Source: Alloscardovia criceti DSM 17774
Lineage (GTDB): Bacteria; Actinomycetota; Actinomycetes; Actinomycetales; Bifidobacteriaceae
Reading direction: 5' to 3'
DNA: 64,000 bases
NCBI RefSeq assembly: GCF_000376885.1
Contig: NZ_AQXR01000009.1
Location: forward strand, 124,001-188,000
Part shown: positions 62,982-64,000 of the stretch, one piece after another
How the letters are laid out: each line of letters opens with the position of its first letter
How positions within the stretch are numbered: position 1 is the first letter of the stretch
The notes under the pieces: generated by a model
The model's database searches: none
Seen by the model: only the letters and a program-made list of their open reading frames with translations
Told to the model about the DNA's origin: nothing
Translations under genes and position numbers: made by a program

Positions 62982-64000
62982 TCACTCTATTGTGGAGGTA
63001 CTGTCAGAGCTTGAATCAGGAGAAATTCGGTTCAGAATTTTTTCTACGATGGAAAATCGGGTCAGATTAAATCTCGTAGAAAGGGCACGTAAACCGTGGG
63101 CAAATTCCTTTGTACGTAGAACAATCAAAATAATGGCATATACGATAAAGGACACCACGGTGGTGATGGCGCAAATCAGAATAGCGATAAACCAAGCCGT
63201 TCGCCCTTGTGCCGTAGAAGGGTTGAAATTCAAGACCTGACTTAATGCGGTAGACGTACCCCACGCCGCCACAAAAGTGATAAGCGCAGCCAGATAAATC
63301 TTCACATGGCTTACGGTAAATTCACCCACATGGAAAGCTCCACCAAAACGACGGTACAGCATAACGAGCAACACCGGGATGCAGAGCATATAACTCAGGC
63401 TCGTTGCAAATCCCAGCATAACCGCCTGATGCTGAGGTGCTACCCACAACCAGGTGATAACCTGGATAATTACCATCAGCGCGCTTTGCACAGCGGCGAT
63501 GATAAAGGGACTTTTACCATCCTCGAAGGCGTAAAATGCACGCTGGGCCAGGAGGACGAGAGAGGTAAAGGGCAGGCCTAGGCTCAGTGACATAATAATA
63601 GGGCTGAGCAAGCTCATTTCCGTGCCATCGATGGAGGGCAGGAAAACAGCAGAAAGCTGCAAAGGAATAGCCATCATCACCGCTGTGAAGAAGCACATAA
63701 TCAGGCTAGAAGAGCGCATGGTACCATCGACGATATCTGCAGCAGCCGTGATATTTCTTTGCGCAATATGATTTGAAATACGTGGAAAAGTGGCGGTGGC
63801 CAGAGATACAGCAAAAAGCGAATACGGCAAAATGTAAATACTCATGGCATTTTGGTAAGAACCATTTCCAGCCACGCCGAAGGTATCGCCTGCAGCAAGT
63901 GGTGCACCCGAGGCGATGCGTGCCGTAATAATAGAAGTAATTTGCACCAAAATGGTAATAGCTAAACTCCACACGGCTACGCTACCCATGGAGCGCAGCC
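62982..64000 (-). CDS. murJ: Lipid II flippase MurJ (MviN), partial (5' end outside window)
   Basis: Multi-pass membrane protein; at least 338 residues are visible and the frame stays open past the right edge (LRS before MGSVAVWSLAI). Features are YQNAMSIYILPYSLFAVSLATATFPRISNHIA, LLAQRAFYAFEDGKSPFI, and alternating hydrophobic segments, all typical of the MATE-like MurJ family that flips lipid II across the membrane. The C-terminus is a short serine-rich tail. It lies 78 bases upstream of the pseudokinase gene. Confidence 0.92.
   Translation of the reverse strand, partial: LRSMGSVAVWSLAITILVQITSIITARIASGAPLAAGDTFGVAGNGSYQNAMSIYILPYSLFAVSLATATFPRISNHIAQRNITAAADIVDGTMRSSSLIMCFFTAVMMAIPLQLSAVFLPSIDGTEMSLLSPIIMSLSLGLPFTSLVLLAQRAFYAFEDGKSPFIIAAVQSALMVIIQVITWLWVAPQHQAVMLGFATSLSYMLCIPVLLVMLYRRFGGAFHVGEFTVSHVKIYLAALITFVAAWGTSTALSQVLNFNPSTAQGRTAWFIAILICAITTVVSFIVYAIILIVLRTKEFAHGLRALSTRFNLTRFSIVEKILNRISPDSSSDSTSTIE

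Noticed and set aside
1-64000. CRISPR arrays, insertion sequences, tRNA or rRNA genes
   Set aside because: I found no regularly spaced repeats, transposase frames or tRNA-like cloverleaf sequences on reading; tRNAscan or an IS database search could still find something missed by eye.

Overview
This window is a chromosomal segment around the replication origin of an actinobacterium. It is most likely a member of the Bifidobacteriaceae with moderate GC, such as the Alloscardovia/Scardovia/Bifidobacterium group. The evidence is the order rpmH-dnaA-dnaN-recF-DUF721-gyrB-gyrA-DUF3566 on one side of dnaA and rnpA-yidD-yidC-jag-rsmG-parA-parB on the other, actinobacterial markers (DUF3566, a MurJ-linked pseudokinase), and many sugar ABC importers lacking their own ATPase. 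Genus-level assignment is inference; no 16S rRNA gene is present. No rRNA, tRNA, insertion sequence, prophage or CRISPR array was recognised.

Layout. 0-3.3 kb: a CUT1-type sugar importer (lipoprotein plus a truncated permease) divergent from a ROK regulator. 3.3-6.1 kb: amino-acid permease and class I aminotransferase. 6.4-12.4 kb: the lower mevalonate pathway (mvaK1-mvaD-mvaK2-fni) preceded by a 3-methyladenine DNA glycosylase and a family 2 glycosyltransferase. 12.4-18.8 kb: GtrA-like membrane protein and two GH3 enzymes; one looks cytosolic, the other is membrane-anchored with swapped domain order. 19.2-32.1 kb: a glycan-use locus with an AGE-family sugar isomerase, a GH36 alpha-galactosidase, a membrane protein plus YesL-like pair, a LacI regulator, a GH2 beta-mannosidase and a CUT1 importer. 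Several of its promoters share a CTTAANCGNTTAAG-like palindrome. 32.5-36.6 kb: a CUT2 (ChvE-MmsA-MmsB type) monosaccharide importer. 36.8-39.2 kb: a frameshifted ROK regulator, a lone FrcA-like ATPase and a small membrane protein. 39.2-40.3 kb: small genes and an AT-rich stretch with a degraded ORF. 40.4-51.4 kb: DUF3566, gyrA, gyrB, DUF721, recF, dnaN, dnaA. 51.9-57.3 kb: rpmH to parB on the opposite strand. 57.3-64 kb: trxB, ddl, an aminotransferase, a pseudokinase and the 3' part of murJ.

Replication and segregation. DnaA-box clusters lie on both sides of dnaA, and transcription of the rpmH side and the dnaN side diverges from this region. Five exact copies of the ParB site TGTTTCACGTGAAACA occur. 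One is intergenic. The other four lie inside genes (parA, parB, mvaK1, the pseudokinase gene), always in the frame that encodes Val-Ser-Arg-Glu-Thr.

Carbohydrate use. Neither CUT1 system has an ATPase here, so a shared MsiK-type ATPase elsewhere is expected. The LacI-type palindrome links isomerase, alpha-galactosidase, the membrane-protein/YesL pair and the importer. Together with beta-mannosidase this suggests use of galactosylated manno-oligosaccharides or mannose-containing glycans, which is an inference from family membership.
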